Positions 7,967-19,697 of a stretch of 64,000 bases of DNA are shown here, one piece after another. The DNA is from JAGPUQ01 sp947084925 (GTDB lineage: Bacteria; Pseudomonadota; Gammaproteobacteria; Pseudomonadales; Porticoccaceae). The stretch's first letter is position 1, and each line of letters starts with the position of its first letter. The notes under the pieces were generated by a model. That model did no database searches, was not told the DNA's origin, and saw nothing but the letters and a program-made list of their open reading frames with translations. The stretch is from assembly GCA_947084925.1 (NCBI GenBank), contig CAMTUJ010000023.1, positions 1 through 64,000 on the forward strand, in the 5' to 3' direction. Position numbers and translations under genes: made by a program.

Positions 7967-9997
7967 ATGACCTTCTCCCACCTGCTCGCACCCCTCGATC
8001 TGGGTTTTGTCACGCTTGAAAATCGCATCATGATGGGCTCGATGCATTCCGGACTCGAACTCCTCGACCGGCCCTTCGCGCGCCTCGCGGCCTTCTACGG
8101 CGAGCGTGCGCGGGGCGGCGCGGGACTCATCGTCACCGGCGGTTACGCTCCCAACGAAACCGGCCGCATCGAGGAAGGTGGGCCGATTTTCCACCGCGCC
8201 GAGGAAATTCCCGGCCACCGCCTGATCACCGACCGGGTGCATCGCGAGGGCGGCAAAATCCTGCTGCAGATTCTGCACACCGGTCGCTATGCGAAAGACC
8301 CCAGCATCGTCGGGGTTTCCGATATCCGCTCGCGCATCAATCCGCGCGTCCCCCGGGTGCTGTCCAGCGACGAAATCGCGCAATACGTCGAAGACTACGC
8401 CAACACCGCGGTGCTGGCGCGCGAAGCCGGCTACGACGGCGTCGAAGTCATGGGTTCGGAAGGCTATCTGATCAACCAGTTCCTGGCGCGGCGCACCAAC
8501 AACCGCAGCGATGACTGGGGCGGCAGCTACGAAAACCGCATGCGCTTTGCCCTGGAAGTGGTGCGCCGCACCCGGGCGCGGGTAGGCGCGGACTTCATCC
8601 TGATGTTCCGCATCTCCTGCATCGATCTGGTGGAGGACGGCGCCACCGGCGCGGAAACCGCCGAACTCGCGCAGCGGCTGGAAGCGGCCGGCGTCACCCT
8701 GTTCAACACCGGGGTCGGCTGGCACGAGGCGCATATTCCGACCATCGCCTACATGGTCCCGCGCGGGGCCTGGCGCTTCGCGGTCCGCAACATCACCGAC
8801 CACGTCAAGGTGCCGGTGGTCGCGTCGAACCGGATCAATACCCCGGAAGTCGCCGAAGACATCATCGCCGGCGGCGACGCGCACATGGTGTCGCTCGCCC
8901 GCGCCATGCTGGCCGACCCCGAATTTGCGGCCAAGGTGTAGGCCGGCCGCCCCGACACCATCAACACCTGCATCGGCTGCAACCAGGCCTGCCTCGACTT
9001 CATCTTCAAGGGCAAACCCACCCGCTGTCTGGTCAATCCACGCGCGGGACGCGAACTGGATGGCGAGGAAGCACCGCGCCGCACCGGGGGTTCGCGCAAG
9101 GTCGCGGTGGTGGGTGCCGGTCCCGGCGGCCTGTCGGCGGCCGTCTCCGCCGCGCAGCTGGGCCATCAGGTCACCCTGTACGAAGCCGGCACCGATATCG
9201 GTGGCCAGCTGAATCTCGCCAAGCGGGTTCCCGACAAGACCGAATTCCATGAACTGATCCGCTATTACCGCACCCGGCTCGCGGACCTGGGCGTCGCCGT
9301 GCGCCTCAACACCCGGGCAACGCCCGAGGCACTGACGGCGGCGGGCTTCGACGCGGTCGTGGTCGCCACCGGCATCAGCCCGCGCACGCCGGACATGGAA
9401 GGTATCGACCATCCCATGGTCATCCCCTACGCGGACCTGCTCGCCGGCCGCCGCCAGGCCGGGCCACGGGTGGCAATCCTGGGCGCGGGCGGCATCGGCT
9501 ACGACGCCGCCATGCTGCTTCTGCAAGGACACGGCGACAGCGCGCCGGACACCGACACCTTTCTTGCCAAGTGGGGCGTGGACACCAGTCTGCGCGCACC
9601 CGGCGGCCTGTCGCCGGGCGGACCCAAATTCCCGGCGCCGGCGCACCAGATCACCCTGTTCCAGCGCAAACCCGGCGCCATGGGCCGCGGTCTCGGCCTG
9701 ACCAGCGGCTGGGTGCTGCGGGCGGAACTGGAAGGCAGCGGCGTGCGCTGCATCCCGGGTGTCAGCTATCGCAAAATCGACGACACCGGACTGCATTACC
9801 GCCTCGGCGACGAGGACCAGGTGCTGGCGGTGGACAGCGTCATCATCTGCGCCGGCCAGGAATCGCTGGACGAGTTGAGCGCCGCGCTGACGGCACTTGG
9901 TGTTCCGGCTCATGCCATCGGCGGCGCCCGCCAGGCGGCGGAATTGGATGCCTTTGCGGCCATTGCGGCCGGCAGCGAAGTCGCTGCAACTCTCTGA
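7967..9997 (+). pseudogene. fadH: 2,4-dienoyl-CoA reductase (FadH type) interrupted by an in-frame TAG
   Basis: The reading frame from ATG at 7967 (GAGGA upstream) to 9997 would encode about 675 residues, the usual length of NADPH-dependent 2,4-dienoyl-CoA reductase, which removes double bonds during unsaturated fatty acid oxidation. The FMN TIM-barrel half is intact (codons 1-324). A TAG at 8939-8941 then stops translation. The same frame continues at once with AGRPDTINTCIGCNQACLD (4Fe-4S cysteines) and a dinucleotide-binding site VVGAGPGGLSAAV. The TAG stands where E. coli FadH has Gln, so a single CAG-to-TAG change explains it. The downstream half (9107-9997) could be made alone only without its iron-sulfur motif. 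It may be a true pseudogene, a sequence error or readthrough. Confidence 0.85.
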
Positions 9998-10016
9998 GGA
10001 AGCCGCCCGACGAAGT

Positions 10017-10048
10017 AAAAAAAAACGGGGCCGAAGCCCCGTTTTTTT
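10017..10048. terminator. Bidirectional rho-independent terminator between fadH and pnp
   Basis: A 6-bp G/C stem (CGGGGC 10026-10031, loop CGAA, GCCCCG 10036-10041) is flanked by an A-run at 10017-10025 and a T-run at 10042-10048. It can therefore end transcripts from both strands, serving the convergent fadH and pnp. Confidence 0.92.
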
Positions 10049-10060
10049 GCGCTGGCATGC

Positions 10061-12226
<2,166 letters not shown>

Positions 12227-12287
12227 ACGTTCACCTGCTTCTGGTTGCGGCGACAGCCCCTGCGGAGCTGCCGCGAATGAAATCGCC

Positions 12288-12557
12288 TCAACGGCGCAAG
12301 CCGAGCTTGGCAATCAACTGCCGGTAGCGCTCAGGGTTCTTGCCTTTCAGGTAATCCAGCAGTTTGCGCCGCTGGTTCACCATGCGGATGAGCCCGCGCC
12401 GGGAATGGTGGTCCTTGCCGTGTTCCTTGAAGTGACCCTGCAACTTGTCGATGTTGGCGCTCAGCAGTGCAACCTGGACTTCCGGTGAGCCGGTGTCGTT
12501 TGCAGCGCTCGCGTTGTCGCGAATGATCACGGATTTTTCTTCTGCGTTCAGTGCCAT
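12288..12557 (-). CDS. rpsO: 30S ribosomal protein S15
   Basis: An 89-residue protein, identical in length to E. coli S15, which binds the central domain of 16S rRNA during 30S assembly. The family core TGSPEVQVALLSANIDKLQG and the C-terminal RRKLLDYLKGKNPERYRQLI are present. The ATG at 12557 is chosen because the family begins with MALNAEEK; a longer frame runs upstream without similarity. It lies between truB and pnp in the conserved operon. Confidence 0.97.
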   Translation of the reverse strand: MALNAEEKSVIIRDNASAANDTGSPEVQVALLSANIDKLQGHFKEHGKDHHSRRGLIRMVNQRRKLLDYLKGKNPERYRQLIAKLGLRR

Positions 12558-12681
12558 GTCATGGTCTCCAATATGCCGATAAGATTCGGATCGGTCCGCG
12601 CATATTTGCAGACCGCCCAGTGGTTGCCGGATACGGCACCATGCCGCCCCGGTATTCATCCAGCCGTTTTTCAACGGCCTG

Positions 12682-13626
12682 CTAGCGCTGGGCTCCGGCA
12701 ACCAGCCGGTGGGGCTTGATGCGGCCGTCGTCCAACACTTCTCCAACGCCGAGAAATTCACCCGGCGCCCGGAAAACCCTTACCAGATCGCCTTCGCTGG
12801 CTTCCTGCCGCGCCTGCGCCAACGCCACCGCCTGGCCACGCAAAAAATACCAGGACAGATTCTCCGGCAGCTCCAGCGCCAGGCGGTCGGCCACTGCCGC
12901 ATCCACCGGCCGCAGCAAGGTATCCAGTGCCGCGAACGCTCCGCTCGTGCGCAGTGCGTCGATATCGTCCAGCGTCACGGCGTCGGCTTCGCCAAACGGA
13001 CCCGACGCCAATCGTCGCAAGCGCGTCACATGAGCGCCACAACCCAACTGACGGCCGAGATCTTCGGCGAGCGTCCGGATGTAGGTGCCTTTGCTGCACC
13101 GGATCACCACATCCAGTTCGGCGCATTCGCCGCCGCGAAAAGCGTCAATCTCGTAACTGTGGACAGTCACCTGCCGCGGTGCGCGCTCCACTTCGAGCCC
13201 CTGACGCGCCAGCTTGTAGAGCGGTTGGCCACCTTGCTTGAGCGCCGAATACATCGAGGGAATCTGTTCGATGCTGCCACGAAACGATACCAGCCCCGCT
13301 TCGATCCGCGCGACCGACACCTCGGCGGCACTCTTTTCCGCCAGCACTTCGCCGTCCTGATCGCCGGTGGTCGTGGTCACGCCCAGACGGAAAGTGCTGG
13401 CGTAGGTTTTGTCGGCCTCGAGCAGAAACTGGGTGAATTTGGTGGCTTCACCAAAACAGATCGGCAGCACTCCCGTCGCCAGGGGATCCAGACTACCGGT
13501 ATGCCCCGCCTTGGCGGCATCAAACAGCCATTTTACACGCTGCAGGGCCTGGTTCGAGGTCGGGCCCGCCGGCTTATCGAGCACCAGGATACCGTCCACG
13601 GACCTGCCCTTGCGGGTGCGCGCCAC
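12682..13626 (-). CDS. truB: tRNA pseudouridine(55) synthase
   Basis: A 314-residue TruB that makes pseudouridine 55 in the T-loop of tRNAs. The catalytic aspartate is in GHTGSLDPLATGVLP (about residue 47), and KGTYIRTLAEDLG and the C-terminal PUA-like part are present. It starts two bases after the end of rbfA and precedes rpsO, consistent with co-transcription in the rimP-pnp operon. Confidence 0.96.
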   Translation of the reverse strand: MARTRKGRSVDGILVLDKPAGPTSNQALQRVKWLFDAAKAGHTGSLDPLATGVLPICFGEATKFTQFLLEADKTYASTFRLGVTTTTGDQDGEVLAEKSAAEVSVARIEAGLVSFRGSIEQIPSMYSALKQGGQPLYKLARQGLEVERAPRQVTVHSYEIDAFRGGECAELDVVIRCSKGTYIRTLAEDLGRQLGCGAHVTRLRRLASGPFGEADAVTLDDIDALRTSGAFAALDTLLRPVDAAVADRLALELPENLSWYFLRGQAVALAQARQEASEGDLVRVFRAPGEFLGVGEVLDDGRIKPHRLVAGAQR

Positions 13627-13627
13627 C

Positions 13628-14014
13628 TCAGGTTTGCTCCGCGCGGCGGGCGCGCTCGTCGCTTGCCAGCGCGTGCTCGATCAAGGCGGCGAGGCGTTGT
13701 CCGCGGTCACCGGTCGTGTCATGAATGAACTGCAAGCGCGGCATGATGCGCAGGCGAATCACACCGCCGAGCCTGCCCCGCAGAAAGCCGGCGGCGCCGT
13801 TGAGCGCCGCCATCGCCTCCGCGCACTGTTCGGGACTGCGCTGGCCGATAAAGCTCACAAACACTTTGGCGCTGGTGAGATCGCGGCTGACATCGACGCT
13901 GGTGATGTTGACCAACTCGACGCGCGGATCATCGAGCTCGGTGCGCAGCAACTCCGCCAGCTCACGCTGGAGTGCATCGGCGACCCGCTCGCTGCGCTTG
14001 AACTCCCTGGGCAT
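13628..14014 (-). CDS. rbfA: 30S ribosome-binding factor A
   Basis: A 128-residue KH-like ribosome maturation factor that acts on late 30S assembly and cold adaptation. Family features: FKRSERVADALQRELAELL at the N-terminus, and VELVNITSVDVSRDLTSAKVFVSF followed by an alanine-rich helix and the RLRIMPRLQFIHD segment. It sits between infB and truB in the usual order. Confidence 0.95.
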   Translation of the reverse strand: MPREFKRSERVADALQRELAELLRTELDDPRVELVNITSVDVSRDLTSAKVFVSFIGQRSPEQCAEAMAALNGAAGFLRGRLGGVIRLRIMPRLQFIHDTTGDRGQRLAALIEHALASDERARRAEQT

Positions 14015-14025
14015 ATGCTGTCTCG

Positions 14026-16575
14026 CTAGAGCTGCCGCGCCACGCGCTGGACGTCATAGACCTCGATCTGATCGCCGGGGCGAACATCGTTGTAGCCTTT
14101 GACCCCGACACCGCATTCGGTGCCGGCACGCACCTCCGCGACATCGTCCTTGAAGCGTCGCAAGGATTCCAGTTCACCGGAAAAAATCACCACACTGTCG
14201 CGCAGCACCCGAATCGGCTTGTTGCGGTACAGCGCACCTTCCACCACGCGGCAACCGGCGACCTGGCCAAATTTCGGCGACCGGAATACTTCGCGCACTT
14301 CGGCGATGCCGATGATTTCCTCGCGCACTTCGGGTGCCAACATGCCCGACAGCGCTTTCTTGACCTCGTCAAGCAGGTGGTAAATAACGCTGTAGTAGCG
14401 GATATCGACACCTTCGGCAGCGGCAACCTTGCGCGCCGCGGCATCGGCACGGACATTGAAACCCAGCACCACCGCACCCGTGGTAACCGCCAGATTGATG
14501 TCGGATTCCGTCAATCCACCGATCCCCGAGCTCACGACATTCACGCCCACCTCATCGGTGCCGAATTCGTGCAGCGCGGACAACAGGGCTTCCAGGGATC
14601 CGCGCACGTCCGCCTTGACGACCACCGGCAACACTTTGCGTGCCGTGCCTTCAAAGCCGGCAAATACGTTCTCGAGGTTGACGGCTTGCTGGCGTGCCAC
14701 GCGCTCCTCGCGCGAACGGGTCTGACGCAGCTGGACGATCTCGCGCGCCTGGCGTTCATCGGACGTCACATAGAACTCGTCGCCGGCTTGCGGCGGGAGA
14801 TCGAGCCCCAGTACTTCCACCGGAATCGATGGGCCGGCCTCGCGCGCCGGCGCGCCGTCGTCGCCGATCATTGCCCGCACCTTGCCGATACTTTCGCCGG
14901 CCAGCAGAAAATCGCCGGACCGCAGCGTGCCCGCCTGAACCAGCAAGGTCGCTACCACTCCCCGCGCGCGATCGACCCGCGCTTCGATGACGACTCCGCG
15001 CGCAGGCACCGCCACCGGGGCGCGCAGTTCGAGCAGCTCCGCCTGCAGGGACACGGCTTCCAGCAGCGCTTCGATGCCCTCGCCGGTATGGGCGGAAACC
15101 CGCACGAATTGCGTATCGCCACCCCACTCCTCGGGCACCACTTCCAGCGCCGACAGCTCGCTGGTGATCTGATCGAGATTCGCGCCCGGCTTGTCAATCT
15201 TGTTGATGGCGACGACCAAAGGCACGCCAGCGGCACGCGCATGGGCGACGGCTTCCTTGGTCTGCGGCATTACGCCGTCATCCGCCGCCACGACAAGAAT
15301 CACCACATCGGTGGCACGGGCGCCGCGGGCGCGCATCGCGGTAAAGGCAGCGTGACCCGGGGTATCGAGGAAGGTGATAAACCCGCGCGGCGTTTGCACA
15401 TGATAAGCGCCGATATGCTGCGTGATGCCACCGGCTTCGCCGGACGCGACGCGGGATTTACGGATGTAATCGAGCAGTGAGGTTTTGCCATGATCGACAT
15501 GGCCCATCACGGTGACTACCGGCGCGCGGGGCAGAGACTCGGCCTCAACCGCCGCGATCCCTTCCCGGAACGTCTCCTCCACGACCGCTTCGCGCGACGA
15601 AACAGCCACCGGCTTGTGCCCCATTTCCTCGATGACAAGGAACGCGGTATCGCGGTCAATCGTTTGATTGATGGTGGCCATGGTGCCCATCTTCATCAAT
15701 TCGCGAATGACCACAGCCGCCTTTACCGCCATTTTCTGGGCGAGATCCGCAACGGTGATTGCCTCGGGAACCTCGACTTCGTGCACAATTTTTCCGGTGG
15801 GTTTCTTGAACACATGAATATTGCGGGCCTGCACTGCCGGACGCCCCGAGAGCAGTCGCGGCTTGCGGTCGCCTTCGTCGTCGTCGACCAGAATCTCGGC
15901 GACGCCCTCGGTTTTTTGCTTGCGCTGACCTTTGAGCGGCTTTTTCTTCTTGGGCTTGTCGTCGTCGACATCCGGCGGGGCGTCATCGCGCTTTTCACGC
16001 TTCTTCCCGGCCTTGCCGCCATCACCAATCGGCTCCGCGGCCGCTATCGCGGCAACCACCGCGGGCGCGCCGTCGGTCTTGACGATTACTTTTTCCGGCA
16101 CCAGGTCCGGGCCTGACTCCGGTTCCGGCGGTCTTCGTGCCTCGTCCGCGATGCGCGCACGCTCTTCCTCCGCCTTGCGGCGCGCTTCAATCGCGGCGAT
16201 CCGTTTTGCTTCCGGATCCTCCATCACGATCGGAGCAGCAACCGGCGCCTCTGCCTCTGTGGTTGGTTCCGACTCGCCGCTTTCGTCCTGCTTGACGTAG
16301 GTGCGTTTCTTCCGCACTTCCACATTGACGACGCGCTTGCCCGATCCCGTGCGCAACGTGCTCACGGTCTTGCGGCGCAGGGTAATCTTGCGCGGCTCCT
16401 CCGTTTCTTCACCGTGCAGGCTTTTCAGATAAACCAGTAATTTCTGTTTATCTTCATCGTTGACCACCTGCTCGGCAGAGTCGTGCGACAGCCCGGCGGC
16501 GTGCATTTGCCGAAGCAGGCGCTCAACCGGAGCGTCGACCACTTCGGCAAGTTCACTGACAGTCAGTTGAGCCAT
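14026..16575 (-). CDS. infB: Translation initiation factor IF-2
   Basis: An 849-residue GTPase that places fMet-tRNA on the 30S subunit and promotes subunit joining. An IF2-N domain is at the N-terminus, followed by a charged, Ala/Glu/Lys-rich linker and a second IF2-N-like part. The G domain has VTVMGHVDHGKTSLLDYI (about residue 352), DTPGH and NKID. Domains II, III and IV follow to the C-terminus with VRPGDQIEVYD. Length is typical. It lies between nusA and rbfA; tRNA-fMet upstream heads the same transcription unit. Confidence 0.97.
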   Translation of the reverse strand: MAQLTVSELAEVVDAPVERLLRQMHAAGLSHDSAEQVVNDEDKQKLLVYLKSLHGEETEEPRKITLRRKTVSTLRTGSGKRVVNVEVRKKRTYVKQDESGESEPTTEAEAPVAAPIVMEDPEAKRIAAIEARRKAEEERARIADEARRPPEPESGPDLVPEKVIVKTDGAPAVVAAIAAAEPIGDGGKAGKKREKRDDAPPDVDDDKPKKKKPLKGQRKQKTEGVAEILVDDDEGDRKPRLLSGRPAVQARNIHVFKKPTGKIVHEVEVPEAITVADLAQKMAVKAAVVIRELMKMGTMATINQTIDRDTAFLVIEEMGHKPVAVSSREAVVEETFREGIAAVEAESLPRAPVVTVMGHVDHGKTSLLDYIRKSRVASGEAGGITQHIGAYHVQTPRGFITFLDTPGHAAFTAMRARGARATDVVILVVAADDGVMPQTKEAVAHARAAGVPLVVAINKIDKPGANLDQITSELSALEVVPEEWGGDTQFVRVSAHTGEGIEALLEAVSLQAELLELRAPVAVPARGVVIEARVDRARGVVATLLVQAGTLRSGDFLLAGESIGKVRAMIGDDGAPAREAGPSIPVEVLGLDLPPQAGDEFYVTSDERQAREIVQLRQTRSREERVARQQAVNLENVFAGFEGTARKVLPVVVKADVRGSLEALLSALHEFGTDEVGVNVVSSGIGGLTESDINLAVTTGAVVLGFNVRADAAARKVAAAEGVDIRYYSVIYHLLDEVKKALSGMLAPEVREEIIGIAEVREVFRSPKFGQVAGCRVVEGALYRNKPIRVLRDSVVIFSGELESLRRFKDDVAEVRAGTECGVGVKGYNDVRPGDQIEVYDVQRVARQL

Positions 16576-16641
16576 GCTTTTCAGTTCCTCGCTCTATGCA
16601 CGATCAGCATCAAACTTGATCCGCTCGAAACTTCACTTGCT

Positions 16642-18135
16642 TCAGACTTCATTCGTCGCAAACCAGGGCGCTCGCGCCGTCATTATCAGCTCCGCGGCCC
16701 GTTCCGGCGCCATCGCCTCGATATCCAGCAAATCATCGACCGACTGTTCGGCGAGATCCTCGACGGAAACAATTCCGTGCGCCGCGAGCTTGTGGGCAAG
16801 CGTCGAGTCCATGCCCGCCATTGCCAGCAGGTCGTCGCCAGGGGTGGCCTCCGCCAGTTCCTCCTCGGATGCCAACGCCCTGGTCAACAAGGCGTCCTTC
16901 GCGCGAGCGCGCAATTCTTCCGCCATATCGCGATCAAACCCTTCGATACCGGCCATTTCGTCGATAGGCACATAGGCGACCTCTTCAAGCGTCGTGAAAC
17001 CTTCCTCGACAAGCACGCTGGCTACGTCTTCATCGATATCCAGTTTGTCCATGAACTGCTGGATGGTGCTGCCGGCCTCCTCCTGCTGCTTGGCGTGGAT
17101 CTCATCCACGCTCATCACATTGATGTTCCAGCCGGTCAGCTCGGATGCCAAACGCACATTCTGGCCGCCGCGCCCGATCGCCTGAGCCAGGGTGTCCGCA
17201 GCGACAGCCACGTCCATGGAATGACTGTCTTCGTCCACGATAATGGATTCGACTTCGGCGGGCGCCATGGCGTTGATGACCAGTTGCGCGGGGTTGTCGT
17301 CCCACAACACGATATCAATGCGCTCGCCGTCCAGTTCGTTGGACACAGCCTGAACTCGTGCGCCACGCATGCCGACACAGGCTCCGATGGGATCCATGCG
17401 CCCGTCGTTGGTTTTCACGGCGATCTTCGCCCGCGCGCCGGGATCGCGCGCGGCAGCGCGGATTTCGATCACCTGCTCGGCAATTTCGGGCACTTCGATG
17501 CGAAACAACTGGGTCAACATGGCGTTGCAGCGTCGGCTCATCAACAACACGGGACCGCGGCCTTCGGTGTTGATACCCATCAGCACCGCGCGCACCCGGT
17601 CGTTGACGCGGAATACTTCCCGACCCACCAGTTCTTCCCTCGGCAACAGTCCTTCCGCATTGTTGCCGAGATCAACGATGATGTGTTCGCGCGTGACTTT
17701 CTTGACCATGCCGCCGAGCAGTTCACCGATCCGATGTTCGTATTGCCGCGCGACCAGCGCGCGCTCGGCATCGCGCACTTTCTGCACAATCACCTGTTTG
17801 GCGGTCTGGGCGGCTATCCGCCCGAATTCGACGTTGTCGATCCGTTCTTCAAAAATGTCGCCCGGCTTGAGATTGGGGTCGCGTTCATGTGCCTCTTCGA
17901 GCGTGAACTGGGTGCCCAACTCGGCCAGCGTGGCATCATCGACCACGGTCCACCAGCGGTAGGTCTCGTAGTCTCCGGTGCGCCGGTCTATCGTGACGCG
18001 GATATTGGAGTCTTCGTCGAAACGCTTTGTGGTCGCCATTGCGAGCGCCTGCTCCATGGCGTCAAAGATCACACCCTCGGCAACGCCCTTTTCATTGGAC
18101 ACGGCCTGGGCAACCTGCAGGATTTCCTTGCTCAT
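16642..18135 (-). CDS. nusA: Transcription termination/antitermination protein NusA
   Basis: A 497-residue RNA polymerase-binding factor. The order is an N-terminal domain, an S1 domain (about residues 135-200), two KH domains including GACVGMRGARVQAVSNEL and GRGGQNVRLASELTGW, then two C-terminal acidic helical repeats (LVEEGFTTLEEVAYVP and LAAHGIVSVEDLAEQS). The doubled C-terminal repeat is the gammaproteobacterial form. It is located 10 bases after rimP. Confidence 0.97.
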   Translation of the reverse strand: MSKEILQVAQAVSNEKGVAEGVIFDAMEQALAMATTKRFDEDSNIRVTIDRRTGDYETYRWWTVVDDATLAELGTQFTLEEAHERDPNLKPGDIFEERIDNVEFGRIAAQTAKQVIVQKVRDAERALVARQYEHRIGELLGGMVKKVTREHIIVDLGNNAEGLLPREELVGREVFRVNDRVRAVLMGINTEGRGPVLLMSRRCNAMLTQLFRIEVPEIAEQVIEIRAAARDPGARAKIAVKTNDGRMDPIGACVGMRGARVQAVSNELDGERIDIVLWDDNPAQLVINAMAPAEVESIIVDEDSHSMDVAVAADTLAQAIGRGGQNVRLASELTGWNINVMSVDEIHAKQQEEAGSTIQQFMDKLDIDEDVASVLVEEGFTTLEEVAYVPIDEMAGIEGFDRDMAEELRARAKDALLTRALASEEELAEATPGDDLLAMAGMDSTLAHKLAAHGIVSVEDLAEQSVDDLLDIEAMAPERAAELIMTARAPWFATNEV

Positions 18136-18145
18136 TCCAACGCTC

Positions 18146-18607
18146 TCACTTGTTACCGAATTGCGGCACTACGCTTGCCCGCTCAACGCCGGCATGCGGA
18201 AACAAATATTCATGGTCGTCGACCACGATGACAATTTCGTCTTTCTCCACTGCGACCAAACGCCCCTGGAATTTGCGTCGGCCCTCAAAAGCCGTGCGCA
18301 AGCGCAAATTGATGTCGGATCCAACAAACTGTCGAAACTGATCCAGTTCATAAAGCGGCCGATCCAGCCCCGGCGATGACACTTCCAGGGTGTATTCACC
18401 GGCAATGGGGTTTTCGACATCCAGCAAGCTGCCCAGCTGTCGACTGATGCGCTCGCAATCCTGTATGCCGATGCCGTCCGGTTTGTCGATGTATACCCTG
18501 AGCAAGCCGTGCCGCCCCGCCGCCGAAAACTCCAGGCCCCAAAGCTCGCAACCGAAGGCAGTCACCACCGGCTCGATCAATGCTTTCAGTCTGTCGTCAC
18601 GCCGCAC
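18146..18607 (-). CDS. rimP: Ribosome maturation factor RimP
   Basis: A 153-residue protein needed for 30S subunit maturation. The N-terminal alpha/beta part has GCELWGLEFSAAGRHGLLRVYIDKPDGI, and the LEVSSPGLDRPL motif near residue 75 is the family signature; an Sm-like C-terminal barrel follows. It is the first protein gene of the nusA-infB operon, behind tRNA-fMet and a hairpin. Confidence 0.95.
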   Translation of the reverse strand: MRRDDRLKALIEPVVTAFGCELWGLEFSAAGRHGLLRVYIDKPDGIGIQDCERISRQLGSLLDVENPIAGEYTLEVSSPGLDRPLYELDQFRQFVGSDINLRLRTAFEGRRKFQGRLVAVEKDEIVIVVDDHEYLFPHAGVERASVVPQFGNK

Positions 18608-18730
18608 GATATCGAACCTGCCCTTGTCACCCCGGATTCGGTCGCCCCGGATTCGCCCCCGAGCCTGGCGCGCCCTGCTGCGTCAGCACATCAAAAACAC
18701 AAACTGCCGCAAAAAAAACAAAACCCCCAG

Positions 18731-18758
18731 AAAACAAAAAGCCCCTGATATCAGGGGC
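18731..18758 (-). terminator. Hairpin and T-run between tRNA-fMet and rimP
   Basis: On the minus strand the 18-base palindrome GCCCCTGATATCAGGGGC (18741-18758) is followed by TTTTTGTTTT, and further T-runs lie nearer rimP. This looks like an intrinsic terminator that would end or partly attenuate transcription after the tRNA. E. coli has terminators at the same place after metY. Confidence 0.8.
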
Positions 18759-18800
18759 CCTTGTCACCGGCCGGCACACGTTAAATGTGCCGGCGAAATT

Positions 18801-18877
<77 letters not shown>

Positions 18878-18963
18878 TCGACAAACGGCTCGCGCCGTTT
18901 CAGGAACCTGGTAATTCCTGACCCTCACACCGCCCTGAAATTGCATCAGCGCGAGGGGCGCAA

Positions 18964-18992
18964 AGTATAGGACCGGCTGGCGATCGGGTCAA
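18964..18992 (-). promoter_or_regulatory. Sigma-70 promoter for tRNA-fMet and the nusA operon
   Basis: On the minus strand TTGACC (18992-18987) and TATACT (18969-18964) are separated by exactly 17 bases. The expected start near 18957 leaves about 80 bases of leader before the mature tRNA. No other feature is visible between the two tRNAs (18878-19160). Confidence 0.85.
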
Positions 18993-19160
18993 GCGCAAAC
19001 ACACTCCGAACACCGGATTTCGAACCTCGGTTCGACGCTCCGAGGCGGTGGGCCAAACGCCCAAGCCGTCGCACCGTAACCACGGCCACGCCTGATCGCG
19101 GGACAGGGCGCGCCCGGATCGATCCGGACCACCGTCGGCGCTGACTTACAACTGTATACG

Positions 19161-19245
19161 TGGTGCCCAAGGCCGGACTCGAACCGGCACAGCTTACGCC
19201 ACTACCCCCTCAAGATAGCGTGTCTACCAATTCCACCACTTGGGC
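19161..19245 (-). tRNA. leuU: tRNA-Leu (GAG anticodon)
   Basis: An 85-base class II tRNA on the minus strand with encoded CCA (19161-19163), a long variable arm and the anticodon loop TTGAGGG (GAG). It lies 5 bases after the secG stop, the same position as leuU next to secG in E. coli, so it is probably processed from the secG transcript. Confidence 0.96.
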
Positions 19246-19250
19246 AAAAC

Positions 19251-19697
19251 TCAGGGTTTCGGCGTCGCATCCCGCGGCACCGCATCTTTGCTCACCGTAT
19301 CTTCAGTTGCCGCATCTTTGCTTGCGGCCTTGTCCATTATCGCCGGAATCTCCGCTTCCGCGGCATGACTGTCACCAGCGCCCGGGGTCGGCATCGGGAT
19401 TTCGGTGTCCGCCGGCGCCGCCTCGAGCATCTTGATTTCCGGGGTAAGCGCCGCGCCAGCACCGGCATTGTGCTTGGCAAGCACCGCCAGACCAAAGCTG
19501 GTCAGGAAAAATACCAGCGCGAGCCCCGCCGTGACCCTGCTGAAGAAGTTCCAGCTACCCACACTGCCAAATAGCGTCTGGGAAGCACCGGCCCCAAAGG
19601 ACGCACCCGCCTCGGCCCCCTTGCCTTGTTGCAGCAGCACGAAAGCAACCAGTGCACAGGCGGTGACAATGTGTAACAGGATTACGAAGGTTTCCAT
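19251..19697 (-). CDS. secG: Protein-export membrane protein SecG
   Basis: A 148-residue subunit of the SecYEG translocon. Two membrane helices (about residues 3-22 and 53-72) flank the conserved cytoplasmic loop LLQQGKGAEAGASFGAGASQ and GSVGSWNFFSR. The C-terminal tail is long and low in complexity (Ala, Asp, Lys, Thr; repeated SKDA), which makes it longer than E. coli SecG (110). The start overlaps the tpiA end by 16 bases. Confidence 0.95.
   Translation of the reverse strand: METFVILLHIVTACALVAFVLLQQGKGAEAGASFGAGASQTLFGSVGSWNFFSRVTAGLALVFFLTSFGLAVLAKHNAGAGAALTPEIKMLEAAPADTEIPMPTPGAGDSHAAEAEIPAIMDKAASKDAATEDTVSKDAVPRDATPKP

Noticed and set aside
8939..8941. Pyrrolysine or programmed readthrough at the fadH TAG
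   Set aside because: No known recoding signal and no precedent in FadH; a plain nonsense change is simpler.
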